Shown here: piece after piece, positions 41,985 through 52,035 of the stretch
Position numbering within the stretch: position 1 is the first letter of the stretch
Layout of the letters: each line of letters starts with the position of its first letter
From: Terrimonas pollutisoli
GTDB taxonomy: Bacteria > Bacteroidota > Bacteroidia > Chitinophagales > Chitinophagaceae
Direction of reading: 5' to 3'
Length of the DNA: 64,000 nucleotides
NCBI RefSeq assembly: GCF_029360765.1
Contig: NZ_JARKNA010000001.1
Coordinates: 1 to 64,000 of the forward strand
Notes under the pieces: generated by a model
The model's database searches: none
What the model was told of the DNA's origin: nothing
What the model saw: the letters and a program-made list of their open reading frames with translations, nothing else
Made by a program: the position numbers and the translations under genes

Positions 41985-42785
41985 ATGGTAAAAAATGGGG
42001 TTACAAAGGCCGATGTTCAGGCCAAAACAATAAATAAAGTTTTGATCACCCAGCCGAGGCCCGAAAGTGATAAGTCGCCGTACTTTGAACTGTCAAGAAA
42101 ATACAACCTGGAATTGGATTTTCAACCCTTTATCCGTCTTGAAGGAATACCGGCCCGTGATTTTCGCAAACAAAAGATAGATATTCCAAACTATACCGGC
42201 GTCATTTTTACCAGTCGAAATGCTATTGATCATTTCTTTCGTACCTGTGATGAAATGAAAGTAAGCGTTTCCCAGGACACTAAATATTTTTGCATTACCG
42301 AAGCGGTGGCACTTTATCTTCAGAAATTCATCTTGTATCGCAAACGCAAAGTGTTCTATGGCGCCGATGGGACTAATAAGAGCATGTTTGACGTAATCAA
42401 CAAGCATAAAGGCAATGAAAAATTCCTGTATGTATGTTCCGAAAATCAACAGGATAATGAGATCGTCAACTGGCTAAAGGCTAATAATTGTGAATTTGCA
42501 TTAGCCTTTATGTATCGTACCCAGAGTAATGATGTAAAGGATCTACTGGCAAAAAATAAATACGACATCATTTGCTTCTTCACCCCAAGTGGAATTAAGA
42601 GTTTGTTTGACAACCTCCCAAAGTACAAACAGAATGGTACTTTCATAGGTGCGTTTGGTGGCAATACTTCCAAGGCAGCTGAGGAAGCAGGCCTAACCTT
42701 ACAAATAAAAGCTCCCCAGCCGCAGGCACCCAGTATGGTAGCAGCGCTTGATAAATTTTTAGCTGAAGCAAGCAAGAAAAAATAA
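41985..42785 (+). CDS. hemD: Uroporphyrinogen-III synthase
   Basis: Closes hydroxymethylbilane to uroporphyrinogen III in the haem/corrin pathway. The 266-aa protein shows [87 protein letters not shown] and [17 protein letters not shown], the usual two-lobe HemD layout. A short Lys-rich tail ends the protein. It follows DUF4271 as in many Bacteroidota and is closed by a strong terminator. Confidence 0.9.
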   Translation: MVKNGVTKADVQAKTINKVLITQPRPESDKSPYFELSRKYNLELDFQPFIRLEGIPARDFRKQKIDIPNYTGVIFTSRNAIDHFFRTCDEMKVSVSQDTKYFCITEAVALYLQKFILYRKRKVFYGADGTNKSMFDVINKHKGNEKFLYVCSENQQDNEIVNWLKANNCEFALAFMYRTQSNDVKDLLAKNKYDIICFFTPSGIKSLFDNLPKYKQNGTFIGAFGGNTSKAAEEAGLTLQIKAPQPQAPSMVAALDKFLAEASKKK

Positions 42786-42801
42786 TTTTAAAAAAGATGT
42801 T

Positions 42802-42832
42802 AAGGGCACTAATCAGTGCCCTTTTTCTTTTT
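42802..42832 (+). terminator. Intrinsic terminator after hemD
   Basis: AAGGGCACT and AGTGCCCTT form a perfect 9-bp stem with loop AATC, followed by TTTCTTTTTT. Confidence 0.9.
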
Positions 42833-42852
42833 TAGGCCACATGGTTTCTGCG

Positions 42853-42860
42853 TACTTTGC
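42853..42860 (+). promoter_or_regulatory. -7 box four bases before the DUF255 protein ATG
   Basis: TACTTTGC followed by CTTT and the ATG at 42865. The TA-to-ATG distance equals that seen at 30886, 33448, 57518 and 63741, and it supports 42865 as the start. Confidence 0.4.
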
Positions 42861-42864
42861 CTTT

Positions 42865-44961
42865 ATGCCTACACACAAAAACAAATTAAGCACTGAAACC
42901 AGCCCTTATCTTCTTCAGCATGCTCATAACCCGGTAGATTGGTATCCCTGGGGAGAGGAAGCTTTGCAAAAAGCAAAAGAAGAAGATAAGCCCATTTTGA
43001 TCAGTATAGGCTATGCCGCTTGTCATTGGTGCCATGTAATGGAAAAGGAGAGCTTTGAAGATGAAAGTACAGCATTGATCATGAACGAACACTTTGTCAA
43101 TATTAAAATCGACAGGGAGGAGCGGCCGGATCTTGATCACATTTATATGGATGCAGTGCAGGCTATGACCGGGAGCGGGGGGTGGCCACTCAATGTCTTT
43201 CTTACACCATCGACAAAGCCCTTTTACGGCGGCACCTATTTTCCACCTGTTCGGGCTTTCAACAGAGCTTCGTGGAAAGAGACCTTGTTGGGTGTAATGA
43301 ACGCATTTAAGGAAAAAAGAAATGAGATCGAAGAACAGGCTGAAAGCTTAACCAGTCATTTGTTGCAGTCAAACTCATTTGGGTTACAAAAGCCAGGCGA
43401 ACAGTCAAATTTGTTTACTGGTAAAAAATTAGCCGAGTCATTTGCCAACATCATGAAAGCTGCTGACAAAGAGTGGGGTGGTTTTGGACGGGCACCGAAG
43501 TTTCCTCAGACTTTTACCATACAGTTTTTATTGCGGTATGCGCATGTTAAAAGTCATCAATCCATACCGCAGGAGTCTGCAAGTGAAGAAGCAAATGCTT
43601 CGCTCAGGCAGGCGTTGCTTTCATTGGATAAAATGATTGATGGCGGTATTTATGATCAAATAGGAGGAGGATTCGCCAGGTACTCAACGGATACGGAATG
43701 GCTAGTCCCTCATTTTGAGAAAATGCTGTATGATAATGCGTTGTTGATTTCTGCACTAAGTGAGGCATACCAATTAACAAAAAAAGATAAGTATGCTAAT
43801 GCAATTCATGAGACGATGAGTTTTATTCGCCTGGAATTACTTCATCCGCAGCACGGCTTTTATTCAGCATTGGATGCAGATAGTGAAGGAGAGGAGGGTA
43901 AATTTTATGTGTGGTCAAAAACAGAGGTGGAGCAACTCCTGGGAGATGAGGCGGACATATTTTGTCGTTTTTATGATATCACCCAAGAAGGAAATTGGGA
44001 AGGGAAAAATATTTTAAGAGTGAAGACCCCAATTGAGCATTTTGCCCGTGAGAATAACATTGAACAATCTGTCTTAGTTAGCCTGTTGAAGGGAGGTCGC
44101 CAAAGACTTTTGGAAAAAAGAAATACCAGGGTAAAGCCTTTGCTTGACGATAAAATTATTTTAAGCTGGAATGCCTTAATGAATACGGCGAGTAGTAAAG
44201 CATATGCAGCCACGGGGAAGGAAGAATACCGGGATTTGGCAATTGCCAACATGCAGTTTCTGTTGGAAAGGTTCTGTAGTAAAAATTCAGAAAGCTTTTT
44301 TCACACCTGGAAAAACGAAGAGGCAAAATATCCGGCATTCCTTGACGACTATGCTTTTTTAATACAGGCGTTAATTCACTTGCAGGAAATAACTGCTGAT
44401 ACAAAATGGCTGGAAAAAGCAAAAAGCATTGCTGACTTTGTTATCGACAACTTTAGTGAACCGGCAGCCACCTTCTTTTTTTATACCGGGCAAGGACAGA
44501 CCGATGTTATTGTTCGAAAAAAAGAAGTTTATGATGGGGCAGTCCCTTCCGGTAACGCCGTGATGGCTGAGAATCTTCATCGCCTTTCCCTGTACTTCGA
44601 CAGAGGGGATTGGGGTCAGCGTAGCCAGGATATGGTGCTTTCACTCGGCCAGGTAATAACGAAATATCCCACTTCTTTTGGATACTGGAACTGTCTGTTA
44701 CTGGAGTCAATAAGCGGAACAGCGGAAGTGGCAGTTTTGGGGGCCGAGATAAAAAAGATCCATAAAGAACTGTTGTCGGAATTCATACCTCAACGGGTTC
44801 TAATGGTGTCATCGGCAGAAAATGAGGAGTTTCCCCTACTGGCCGGAAAGGCAGTTTCAAAAGTCCCATCTGTTTATATATGTAGAAATTTTGCATGTTT
44901 AAAACCCGTCAGTTCCATAGCCGAAGTACGGGAACAAATCAGGTTTGAAATAGCCAATTAA
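42865..44961 (+). CDS. Thioredoxin-domain protein (DUF255/YyaL family)
   Basis: Predicted cytoplasmic protein (698 aa) with an N-terminal thioredoxin-like DUF255 domain and a C-terminal (alpha/alpha)6-barrel. The family start is [21 protein letters not shown], followed by the redox-type motif [48 protein letters not shown] and FGRAPKFP. The barrel includes [47 protein letters not shown] and ILSWNALMN. The start at 42865 matches relatives; the upstream in-frame ATG at 42841 lies over a promoter-like box. Its function is uncertain; the family resembles spermatogenesis-associated protein 20 and glycosidase-like barrels. Confidence 0.93.
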   Translation: MPTHKNKLSTETSPYLLQHAHNPVDWYPWGEEALQKAKEEDKPILISIGYAACHWCHVMEKESFEDESTALIMNEHFVNIKIDREERPDLDHIYMDAVQAMTGSGGWPLNVFLTPSTKPFYGGTYFPPVRAFNRASWKETLLGVMNAFKEKRNEIEEQAESLTSHLLQSNSFGLQKPGEQSNLFTGKKLAESFANIMKAADKEWGGFGRAPKFPQTFTIQFLLRYAHVKSHQSIPQESASEEANASLRQALLSLDKMIDGGIYDQIGGGFARYSTDTEWLVPHFEKMLYDNALLISALSEAYQLTKKDKYANAIHETMSFIRLELLHPQHGFYSALDADSEGEEGKFYVWSKTEVEQLLGDEADIFCRFYDITQEGNWEGKNILRVKTPIEHFARENNIEQSVLVSLLKGGRQRLLEKRNTRVKPLLDDKIILSWNALMNTASSKAYAATGKEEYRDLAIANMQFLLERFCSKNSESFFHTWKNEEAKYPAFLDDYAFLIQALIHLQEITADTKWLEKAKSIADFVIDNFSEPAATFFFYTGQGQTDVIVRKKEVYDGAVPSGNAVMAENLHRLSLYFDRGDWGQRSQDMVLSLGQVITKYPTSFGYWNCLLLESISGTAEVAVLGAEIKKIHKELLSEFIPQRVLMVSSAENEEFPLLAGKAVSKVPSVYICRNFACLKPVSSIAEVREQIRFEIAN

Positions 44962-45078
44962 TTTTATGTTAATACAATAATTTAGACTTAATATGCGTTA
45001 GAATAATTACGTCGTAAAACCCGATTTGGACATACTAAAATAAATTGTAACGTTGTGGTGATGAATAAACCTAAATTT

Positions 45079-45086
45079 TATATTTG
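45079..45086 (+). promoter_or_regulatory. -7 promoter box upstream of gldK
   Basis: TATATTTG matches TAnnTTTG exactly, 19 bases before the gldK ATG at 45106. A TTG lies 23 bases further upstream. The box falls inside the longer open frame that begins at 45055, which argues against that earlier start. Confidence 0.55.
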
Positions 45087-45105
45087 CCCCAATACCCTTA
45101 AGAGT

Positions 45106-46416
45106 ATGAAAATGAAAAACCTTAACTACGCATTTCTTGCAATTGTTTGCATTTCAATGCTATCCAGTTGCGGAATACTGGGAAAGAAAAATAAAGGCAG
45201 CAGCCTGCCTAATGATGGCCAGGTGCACGGAATTTCTCCGGGCAACAGGTATACACTGCCTAAGCCTCCGGGTATGGTTTATATACCCCAGGGAACATTC
45301 CATATGGGACCCAGTGATGAGGATCCTGCATATGCCTTTAGCTCCCGCAATCGTTCAGTTTCAATCAGCGGCTTCTGGATGGATGCTACGGAAATCACCA
45401 ACAACGAGTATCGTCAGTTTGTTTACTGGGTACGTGACTCTGTCGCCGCCCGCAAGTTAGGTAAAGTAAAAGCTGGTGCAGACGGGAACGAATATGTTGA
45501 TTGGGCTGCCATGAAACAAATGAAATGGGATGACCCCAAGACGGTTGAAGCTCTTGGAAACACAGATCTCATTCTGGTTCCTGAAGAAAGGATTTTTGGA
45601 AAGAAGGAACTGGATGCGTCCAAGCTTGTTTTTCATTCCGAAACCTTTGATCTAAAGGAAGCAGCTAAAAGAGAGAATGCGGGTAAATCCCGTTCTAAAT
45701 TCATCCTGAAAAAAGACATTCCTATCTATCCTGATACCTTGGTTTGGATTCGTGACTTTGCGTATTCTTACAACGAGCCAATGACCAAACGTTACTTTTC
45801 GCATCCTGCATTTGGTAACTATCCGGTTGTGGGTGTAAACTGGAAACAGGCTACTGCTTTCTGCGAATGGAGAACAATGTACCTGAATGCTTTTTTGGAT
45901 AGCAAAAAAAGAGTGCAGGAGTCCGATTTCCGCCTTCCAACTGAAGCTCAGTGGGAATACGCAGCCCGTGGTGGTCGTTCACAATCAATGTTCCCCTGGG
46001 GTAACTACTACCTGCGTAATAAAAAGGGATGTTTAATGGCAAACTTTAAGCCTGGTCGTGGTAACTATCCTGAAGACGGGGGCTTCTATACAGTGCGTGC
46101 AGATGCTTATTGGCCAAACGACTTCGGTCTGTATTGCATGTCAGGTAATGTGGCAGAATGGACTTCCTCGATTTATTATGAAGGACGTAATAACTTCCAG
46201 CATGATATGAATCCTGATGTTCGCTGGAATGCTAAAGATGATGATCCCCCGCTGATGAAGCGTAAAATAATTCGTGGTGGAAGCTGGAAAGATGTTGGAT
46301 ACTACCTGCAAACAGGTACCAGCACTTATGAATACCAGGATTCTTCCAAATCTTATATTGGATTCCGCAGCGTAATTGACTTACCAGCTGCTCCTCAAAA
46401 AGCACGTCGCAGATAA
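45106..46416 (+). CDS. gldK: Gliding motility/type IX secretion lipoprotein GldK
   Basis: Outer-membrane-associated lipoprotein of the T9SS ring, partner of GldN (PorK/PorN in Porphyromonas). The start at 45106 gives a lipoprotein signal (MKMKNLNYAFLAIVC) with lipobox LSSC (Cys about 22). The main domain is a formylglycine-enzyme/sulfatase-modifying-factor fold: GMVYIPQGTFHMGPSDED, ISGFWMDATEITNNEYRQFV, VVGVNWKQATAFCEWR, DFRLPTEAQWEYAARGG, DFGLYCMSGNVAEWTSS, RKIIRGGSWKDVGYY and IGFRSVIDLP. It is the first gene of gldKLMN. A T-tailed hairpin follows immediately and may reduce transcription into gldL. Confidence 0.96.
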   Translation: MKMKNLNYAFLAIVCISMLSSCGILGKKNKGSSLPNDGQVHGISPGNRYTLPKPPGMVYIPQGTFHMGPSDEDPAYAFSSRNRSVSISGFWMDATEITNNEYRQFVYWVRDSVAARKLGKVKAGADGNEYVDWAAMKQMKWDDPKTVEALGNTDLILVPEERIFGKKELDASKLVFHSETFDLKEAAKRENAGKSRSKFILKKDIPIYPDTLVWIRDFAYSYNEPMTKRYFSHPAFGNYPVVGVNWKQATAFCEWRTMYLNAFLDSKKRVQESDFRLPTEAQWEYAARGGRSQSMFPWGNYYLRNKKGCLMANFKPGRGNYPEDGGFYTVRADAYWPNDFGLYCMSGNVAEWTSSIYYEGRNNFQHDMNPDVRWNAKDDDPPLMKRKIIRGGSWKDVGYYLQTGTSTYEYQDSSKSYIGFRSVIDLPAAPQKARRR

Positions 46417-46426
46417 AAACTTTCTC

Positions 46427-46455
46427 AAAGAGGTATTTTTCTGCGGCCTCTTTTT
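46427..46455 (+). terminator. Hairpin with T-tract between gldK and gldL
   Basis: AAAGAGG and CCTCTTT form a 7-bp stem with a 13-base loop, followed by TT. It is weaker than the terminator after gldN and may act as an attenuator that keeps gldK more abundant than gldLMN. Confidence 0.5.
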
Positions 46456-46523
46456 CTATACAATTTTTTTCATATTCACATCGTTTTAGTTAAAATTTAA
46501 TAATCTATAAAAACGAACCCTTT

Positions 46524-47342
46524 ATGCTATTCTTTAAAACCCACAAAGGCCAGGTAGTACTAAATTTTCTTTTCAGCTTTTTTGCCGCAGTAGTAATCTT
46601 TGCGGCAATGATGAAAATCCTTCACTGGCAAGGTGCTGATATAGCTATCATGTGTGGACTGATCGCTGAAGCCATCGTATTCCTCGTAATGGCATTCTTA
46701 GTGCCTCCTCCTGAAGAACCACACTGGCAACGTTATTTTCCAGACATTAACCAACACCCTGATCTGGATCCTAATTTTAAACCTACACCATTGGCTCTTA
46801 ATTCCGGAGGTTCTGGTAATCCAGCCCTGAATAAATTGGATGATATGCTACGTGAAGCAGATATTACTCCGGCTAACCTGGGTCGCCTGGGTGATAACTT
46901 CAAAAAATTAGGTGGAACTGTAGATAGAATGGCTGACATTTCAGATGTAGTAGCCGCAACAGGTGACTACACTGCTAAGACCCGCGAAGCAGCAAATGCG
47001 TTAGGTACTATGAAAGATGCTTACCTAGGTGCAGCGAACAGCATTCAGCATTTCAACAATGCAGCTGAAGGCACAAAACAATTCCACGATCAGGTAACTG
47101 TATTGACTAAAAACCTGGCTTCTCTGAATACTATTTATGAATTAGAGTTGCAGGATACGAATAATCACCTGAAAGCAATGAACAAATTCTATAGCAACCT
47201 GACACAAGCTTCTGAAGCTATGCAGGGTAGTGTAGAAGATGCTCAAAAAGCAAAAGAGCAAATTGCACAATTGGCTACTAACCTGGGCCGCCTGAACAAT
47301 GTTTATGGCAATATGCTCAGCGCTATGCAAGGTCGTAGCTAA
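46524..47342 (+). CDS. gldL: Gliding motility/T9SS motor protein GldL
   Basis: Inner-membrane stator of the T9SS/gliding motor with GldM (272 aa). Two adjacent N-terminal transmembrane helices are visible: VVLNFLFSFFAAVVIFAAMMKIL and DIAIMCGLIAEAIVFLVMAFLV. The acidic residue of the second helix (Glu in LIAEAIVF) matches the proton-coupling glutamate known in GldL. A long cytoplasmic helical part follows (NKLDDMLREADITPANL, FYSNLTQASEAMQGSVEDA). It lies between gldK and gldM in the conserved order. Confidence 0.96.
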   Translation: MLFFKTHKGQVVLNFLFSFFAAVVIFAAMMKILHWQGADIAIMCGLIAEAIVFLVMAFLVPPPEEPHWQRYFPDINQHPDLDPNFKPTPLALNSGGSGNPALNKLDDMLREADITPANLGRLGDNFKKLGGTVDRMADISDVVAATGDYTAKTREAANALGTMKDAYLGAANSIQHFNNAAEGTKQFHDQVTVLTKNLASLNTIYELELQDTNNHLKAMNKFYSNLTQASEAMQGSVEDAQKAKEQIAQLATNLGRLNNVYGNMLSAMQGRS

Positions 47343-47446
47343 TAAAATTTTTAATAATAAAGGGTTCGTTTTAGATTTTAAAATTGAAATCCCGTATCCT
47401 AGATTTTTTGATAAGCACCATTAACTAAAATAAAAACCAAATCATC

Positions 47447-48982
47447 ATGGCTTTACCTCGTGAGCCCCGGCAGAAAATGATCAACATGATGTATCTCGTT
47501 CTCACAGCCCTGCTGGCGCTGAACGTATCATCTGAGATATTGAATGCCTTCAAAACGGTGAATAAAAGCTTGGAGAATACCAATACAACTGTAAATAAAT
47601 CTACAGAGACTATCATGGCTTCATTGTTAGATAAAACAAAGGATCCATCTAGTGCAAACAGAGCGAATATTTGGTATCCCAAAGCTCAGCAAGTACAAAC
47701 TTTGAGTAAAAGCATCTTTGCTTACGTTCAAACTTTAAAAGATCAAATCCTTCGTGAAGCAGGGGGTGACCCAAACAATCCTGAACAAAAGTTCAAGGAA
47801 GATAATCTGGACATTGCTACTCGTATCATGATTGAAAAAGGTGAGGGCCAAAAGTTATTGGCGGCTTTGGATAATTATAAAAAGACTGTTCTTAAAGTTG
47901 ACCCTGCCATTGATTCAGCTTTTAAAACCACACTTCCTATCAATCTTGACAAGCCAGCCAGTAAAAATCAGGCGGGCAAGACGTGGGAAGGCGCCTATTT
48001 TCACATGGTACCTACTGTAGCCGCTTTAACTATTCTAAGTAAGTTTCAGAATGACGTGAAAACTTCTGAGAACAGAATAGTTCAATTTTGCCACAATAAA
48101 GTTGGAGAAGTAAATGTCGTGTTTGATAGCTATGGGGCTGTAATAGGACAAAGCTCTAACTATCTAATGCCGGGACAAGAAATTGAAATTACCGCAGGTG
48201 TTGGTGCTTTTAGTAAAAAAGCACAACCAATAATAGTTGTCGGCGGTTCACCGGTGCAAATTGGAGACGATGGCGCAGCGCATACCAAATTACAAGGGGG
48301 TGGTGTTGGACAGCATAGCATTCCTGTAAAAATTACTTACATGAATCAGGAGACGGGAAAAATGGAGACGATTGAGAAAAATGTTACCTATACTGTTGGC
48401 CAAGCCAACGCCTCCATTGCTCTTGATGAAATGAACGTTCTTTACGTTGGATATGATAATAAAGTAACTATCGCGGCAAGCGGTGGTGGTGATGATAAAG
48501 TACAAGCATCTATCAGCGGCGGCGGCGGTTCTTTGGTTAAAGTTGGTGGTGGTAAATACATCGCCAAGGTTAATACAGTAACCGATGATTGCAAGATCAC
48601 AGTATCTGTTGATGGCAAAGTAGCTGGTGTTTCCCAGTTCCGTGTTCGTACGATTCCTCAGCCTGCTGCAACTGTGGGTGCTTATCCCAGTGGTGAAAGT
48701 ATATCGGCAGGTGCATTCAAAGCACAATCAGGTGTGGGTGCCTACATCAAAGACTTCCCGCTCAATTTGAAATATTCTGTAACCAGCTTCACCATCGCCG
48801 CCGACAATGCTGAAGGAGATATTGATGAAGCTGCTTGTCAAGGTAATCTTTGGAGCCCGAAAGCCCTTCAAATTGTAAGAGGCCTTGGTCCTAACAGAAC
48901 AGTAACGATTGATAATATTCGTGCAGTTGGTCCCGATGGTAGAAATCAGAAATTACCTTCGCTGGTATATTATATAAAATAA
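47447..48982 (+). CDS. gldM: Gliding motility/T9SS motor protein GldM
   Basis: Periplasm-spanning rotor/shaft protein of the T9SS motor (511 aa). A short cytoplasmic start (MALPREPRQKMINMMYLVLTA) leads into a single transmembrane helix. A helical D1 domain (about 30-220) is followed by beta domains D2-D4 (INLDKPASKNQAG; GQEIEITAGVGAFSK; VNGSIALDEMNVLYVG-like; FRVRTIPQPAATVGAYPSG; FPLNLKYSVTSFTIAA). Its length matches characterised GldM proteins. It follows gldL after 104 bases and precedes gldN by 11. Confidence 0.95.
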   Translation: MALPREPRQKMINMMYLVLTALLALNVSSEILNAFKTVNKSLENTNTTVNKSTETIMASLLDKTKDPSSANRANIWYPKAQQVQTLSKSIFAYVQTLKDQILREAGGDPNNPEQKFKEDNLDIATRIMIEKGEGQKLLAALDNYKKTVLKVDPAIDSAFKTTLPINLDKPASKNQAGKTWEGAYFHMVPTVAALTILSKFQNDVKTSENRIVQFCHNKVGEVNVVFDSYGAVIGQSSNYLMPGQEIEITAGVGAFSKKAQPIIVVGGSPVQIGDDGAAHTKLQGGGVGQHSIPVKITYMNQETGKMETIEKNVTYTVGQANASIALDEMNVLYVGYDNKVTIAASGGGDDKVQASISGGGGSLVKVGGGKYIAKVNTVTDDCKITVSVDGKVAGVSQFRVRTIPQPAATVGAYPSGESISAGAFKAQSGVGAYIKDFPLNLKYSVTSFTIAADNAEGDIDEAACQGNLWSPKALQIVRGLGPNRTVTIDNIRAVGPDGRNQKLPSLVYYIK

Positions 48983-48993
48983 ATTTTGAAGAG

Positions 48994-50010
48994 ATGAAAA
49001 GTTTTGTTGTAAAAGGTTGTTTACTCGCTGTGTGTGCATCAATATTGGTAGCTGAAGCTAATGCCCAGCGTACCGGCCGCAGAAGGACAAATGCTCCTGC
49101 TAATAATGCACAGCAGAATCAGCAACAGACCAATATAACCACGCCGCCATCGGGTTACAATCCTTACGGCAATATTCCCATCGTTGTTGACTCAGCAGGT
49201 GTTTCTGACACAGTCGTAAAAAAGTCACTCCGTAATGATAATGCTTTTGACAAAAGCAGTTTGAATGCCCGTACACCATTAACTTATGAGCATTTAAGAG
49301 CAGACGATGCCCTATTTGCTGAAAAAGTATGGCGTGAGTTGGATCTGCGTGAAAAAATGAATGCTCCGTTCCGTTACGAGGCTGAAAGTGATAATGGCAG
49401 CCAGATGTTTGTAAATATGTTGCTGAAGGCAGTTAGCTCTGGTGAGGTGACAGCTTTTTCGGACGACCGGTTTACCACGCCTGTTACTATTGCTGACCTT
49501 CAGCAGCAAACGGTGGGTACAGCAGATACTGTTCCCCAAGTCGATCCTAACGATCCCAGCAAAGTGATTCGTTATGTGGTGACACGAGCCAGCTTTGATG
49601 CGAAAAGTGTGGTGAAACTGAGAATAAAAGAAGAGTGGGTTTTTGACCGTGAAGCCAGTCGTTATTTCTGCCGTATTCTTGGAATTGCTCCGCTCAAAAC
49701 ACAATTTTTCCCAAATGGCCAGGAAAGGCCCGGAAGCACTCCGATGTTTTGGGTTTACTACCCGGATATGCGTCCAATCCTGACTAAATACGAGGTTTAT
49801 AATCCCAAAAATATGGGTAATAGCCGGATGACCTGGGAGGAATTGTTTGAAAGCCGCATGTTCGCCAGCTATATTACTAAATCTACTTTGGATAATGCTG
49901 CTAACCGTACCATACGTCAATACATAAAAGATCCCATTCTGGCATTGTTAGAGGGTGAGAACATTAAAGAGAAGATCTTTAATTATGAGCAGGATCTTTG
50001 GTCTTACTAA
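48994..50010 (+). CDS. gldN: Gliding motility/T9SS ring protein GldN
   Basis: Periplasmic component of the T9SS outer-membrane ring with GldK (338 aa). The signal peptide ends near residue 24 (EANAQ). A Gln/Asn-rich stretch (NAPANNAQQNQQQTNI) is followed by the GldN domain: DALFAEKVWRELDLREKMNAPFRYEA, KLRIKEEWVFDREASRYFCRILGIAPL, FWVYYPDMRPILTKYEVYNP, MTWEELFESRMFASYITK and RTIRQYIKDPI. It is the last gene of gldKLMN, with a strong terminator 24 bases after the stop. Confidence 0.95.
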   Translation: MKSFVVKGCLLAVCASILVAEANAQRTGRRRTNAPANNAQQNQQQTNITTPPSGYNPYGNIPIVVDSAGVSDTVVKKSLRNDNAFDKSSLNARTPLTYEHLRADDALFAEKVWRELDLREKMNAPFRYEAESDNGSQMFVNMLLKAVSSGEVTAFSDDRFTTPVTIADLQQQTVGTADTVPQVDPNDPSKVIRYVVTRASFDAKSVVKLRIKEEWVFDREASRYFCRILGIAPLKTQFFPNGQERPGSTPMFWVYYPDMRPILTKYEVYNPKNMGNSRMTWEELFESRMFASYITKSTLDNAANRTIRQYIKDPILALLEGENIKEKIFNYEQDLWSY

Positions 50011-50033
50011 GTTTTTCCGCGAAATTTTGTATA

Positions 50034-50063
50034 AAAAGAGCCCCTTGTCAAAGGGGCTCTTTT
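50034..50063 (+). terminator. Intrinsic terminator after gldN
   Basis: AAAAGAGCCCCTT and AAGGGGCTCTTTT form a perfect 13-bp stem with loop GTCA; T- and A-tracts on each side could make it work in both directions. Confidence 0.93.
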
Positions 50064-50185
50064 ATTGATAAACAATTTCTAAGCAATAAATAAAAAGCAA
50101 AAAATATATGCGCCTACTATTAGGATTATAGGAAAATATTTGTATTTTCGTCTCGGTTTTTCATAGGATATTGGATTTTAAAAAC

Positions 50186-50216
50186 GGGGCTGGATTTCTA
50201 TCCTGGCCCCATTTTT
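50186..50216. terminator. Bidirectional terminator between gldN and uvrC
   Basis: GGGGC-T-GGAT and ATCC-TG-GCCCC form a stem with loop TTCT; ATTTTT follows on the plus strand and a T-tract also follows on the minus strand. It ends three bases before the uvrC stop and probably terminates uvrC. Confidence 0.8.
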
Positions 50217-50218
50217 AT

Positions 50219-52033
50219 TTAATAACCTTCTTCTTGCTGGTTGTTAAAATAGTTAAATACCAGTAAAGCTTTGGCTTTTCCAACAGTATTTTCTAACTCC
50301 TCAATCGGCAATTCCCGGATCTTTTTCACTGATTTATATTCTTTTAGCAAGATATCAGCTGTCGTCTTTCCAATACCGGTAATATCCTCCAACTCATTTT
50401 TAAAAGTGCCTTTGCTTCTTTTATTGCGGTGAAAAGTGATTCCAAAACGGTGTACTTCGTCCCTGATCCGGCGAATTAATTTAAGACTATCGCTATTATA
50501 AGGGAGTTTCAAAGACTCTTTATCGCCTACAAAAAAGAGTTCTTCTTCATTTTTGGCCAATCCGACCAGGGTGGTTTTACCGGCAATACCCAACTCATCA
50601 ATTGCTTCTGATGCTGCTCCCAATTGCCCCTTTCCACCGTCAATGATTACGAGCCTGGGAAAAGGCTGACTTTCTTCTATAAGCCGCCTATATCGTCTAG
50701 AAACAGCTTCTTTCATCGAGGCAAAATCATTGATACCTTCCACAGTTTTCACGTTAAAATGGAGATAATCTTTTTTGCTCGGTACCCCGTTTTTAAAACA
50801 TACCATAGCCGAAACAGGATAACTGCCCTGGAAATTAGAGTTATCAAAACACTCAATATGATCGGGTAATTCGGGCAATTGCAGGTCTGCCTGTAATCGT
50901 TCGAGTATCTTGATTTGATCAGTATTTGCCGGGAGTTTCAGTCTTTCCTTATTTTTCAATTCCTCAATAAAGTAGTCGACATTTTTTTCAGAAAGTTCAA
51001 GCAATTTCTTTTTATCGCCGCCTTTCGGAATAGTAATTGTTATTTGATCCTGAGGGTAATCGATGGGAAAAGGAACAACAATCTCCGGAGCATTACTATC
51101 AAAACTGGTTCTTAATTGAGCAACTGAAAAGCTTAATATTTCTTCCTCCGTTTCATCCAAATGAGTTTCCAGTTTATTGGTTTGTGTTTGAACGATAGTT
51201 CCATTACGAATCATCAGGAAGTTGACGAAAGCTATATCTTTTTCTTTTCTTAAAGCAAATACGTCGAGATCGCCAGCCTTTATATTGGTAATAACTGATT
51301 TTGATTGATAGTTTTCCAGGTATTCAATTTTCTTTTTTGTTATTTCTGCTTTTTCAAAAGCGAGATTGGCGGCATGAGTTTTCATTTCTTCCTTGAAATG
51401 GCGAATTACCGGCGAAAGATTACCCCGCAGCAGATTTTTTAACTGGTCAATACTTTCTGCATAATCTTCTTTTGTTTGAAGTCCTTCACAAGGGCCTTTG
51501 CAATTTCCCAAATGGTATTCCAGGCATATTTTGAATTTTTTCTGCTCAATATTCTTTTGAGTAAGATTGAGGGAACAATTTCTTAGAGGTATCGTATGGC
51601 GGGTGAACTCAATTAGCTCCCGAACTTTTTTTACGGAAGTATAAGGACCGAGATATTGTGAACCATCTTCTATTCTTTTCCGGGTAAGAAAAACCCGGGG
51701 GAAGGGTTCATTTTTAATAACGATGAATGGGTAGCTCTTATCATCTTTTAAGTTGATATTAAAAATAGGCTGAAACTCTTTGATCAGCGAGTTTTCTAAA
51801 AGAAAGGCATCCTGTTCGGAGTTTACAAGAGTAAATTCGATGCGATTGATCCGCCTGACGAGCTCATTTGTTTTGTAACTGGTAATACTTTTATTGAAGT
51901 ATGAGCCAACCCTTTTACGAATGTTTTTTGCCTTGCCGACATATATCAGTTCATTCGTTGCGGAATAGTATTTATAGATACCGGGTTGTTGAGGAATGCT
52001 TGCTGCAATATGTTGAAATTCCTTTGTTGTCAT
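50219..52033 (-). CDS. uvrC: Excinuclease ABC subunit C
   Basis: Nucleotide excision repair endonuclease (604 aa) that makes both incisions with UvrB. An N-terminal GIY-YIG domain (QQPGIYKYYSATNELIYVGKAKNIRKRVGSYF) is followed by GPYTSVKKVRELIE and a CLEYHLGNCKGPCEG cysteine motif. A UVR segment lies near 200-235, and the RNase H-like catalytic half contains ECFDNSNFQGSYPVSAMVCF and LVIIDGGKGQLGAA. The C-terminal helix-hairpin-helix is visible in LEDITGIGKTTADILLKEY. It follows a lipoprotein gene by 2 bases and is likely co-transcribed with it. Confidence 0.96.
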   Translation of the reverse strand: MTTKEFQHIAASIPQQPGIYKYYSATNELIYVGKAKNIRKRVGSYFNKSITSYKTNELVRRINRIEFTLVNSEQDAFLLENSLIKEFQPIFNINLKDDKSYPFIVIKNEPFPRVFLTRKRIEDGSQYLGPYTSVKKVRELIEFTRHTIPLRNCSLNLTQKNIEQKKFKICLEYHLGNCKGPCEGLQTKEDYAESIDQLKNLLRGNLSPVIRHFKEEMKTHAANLAFEKAEITKKKIEYLENYQSKSVITNIKAGDLDVFALRKEKDIAFVNFLMIRNGTIVQTQTNKLETHLDETEEEILSFSVAQLRTSFDSNAPEIVVPFPIDYPQDQITITIPKGGDKKKLLELSEKNVDYFIEELKNKERLKLPANTDQIKILERLQADLQLPELPDHIECFDNSNFQGSYPVSAMVCFKNGVPSKKDYLHFNVKTVEGINDFASMKEAVSRRYRRLIEESQPFPRLVIIDGGKGQLGAASEAIDELGIAGKTTLVGLAKNEEELFFVGDKESLKLPYNSDSLKLIRRIRDEVHRFGITFHRNKRSKGTFKNELEDITGIGKTTADILLKEYKSVKKIRELPIEELENTVGKAKALLVFNYFNNQQEEGY

Positions 52034-52035
52034 GC

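Noticed and set aside
48290..48727. Open frame of 145 codons antisense to gldM
   Set aside because: A Cys- and Asn-rich mirror of the conserved gldM beta domains.
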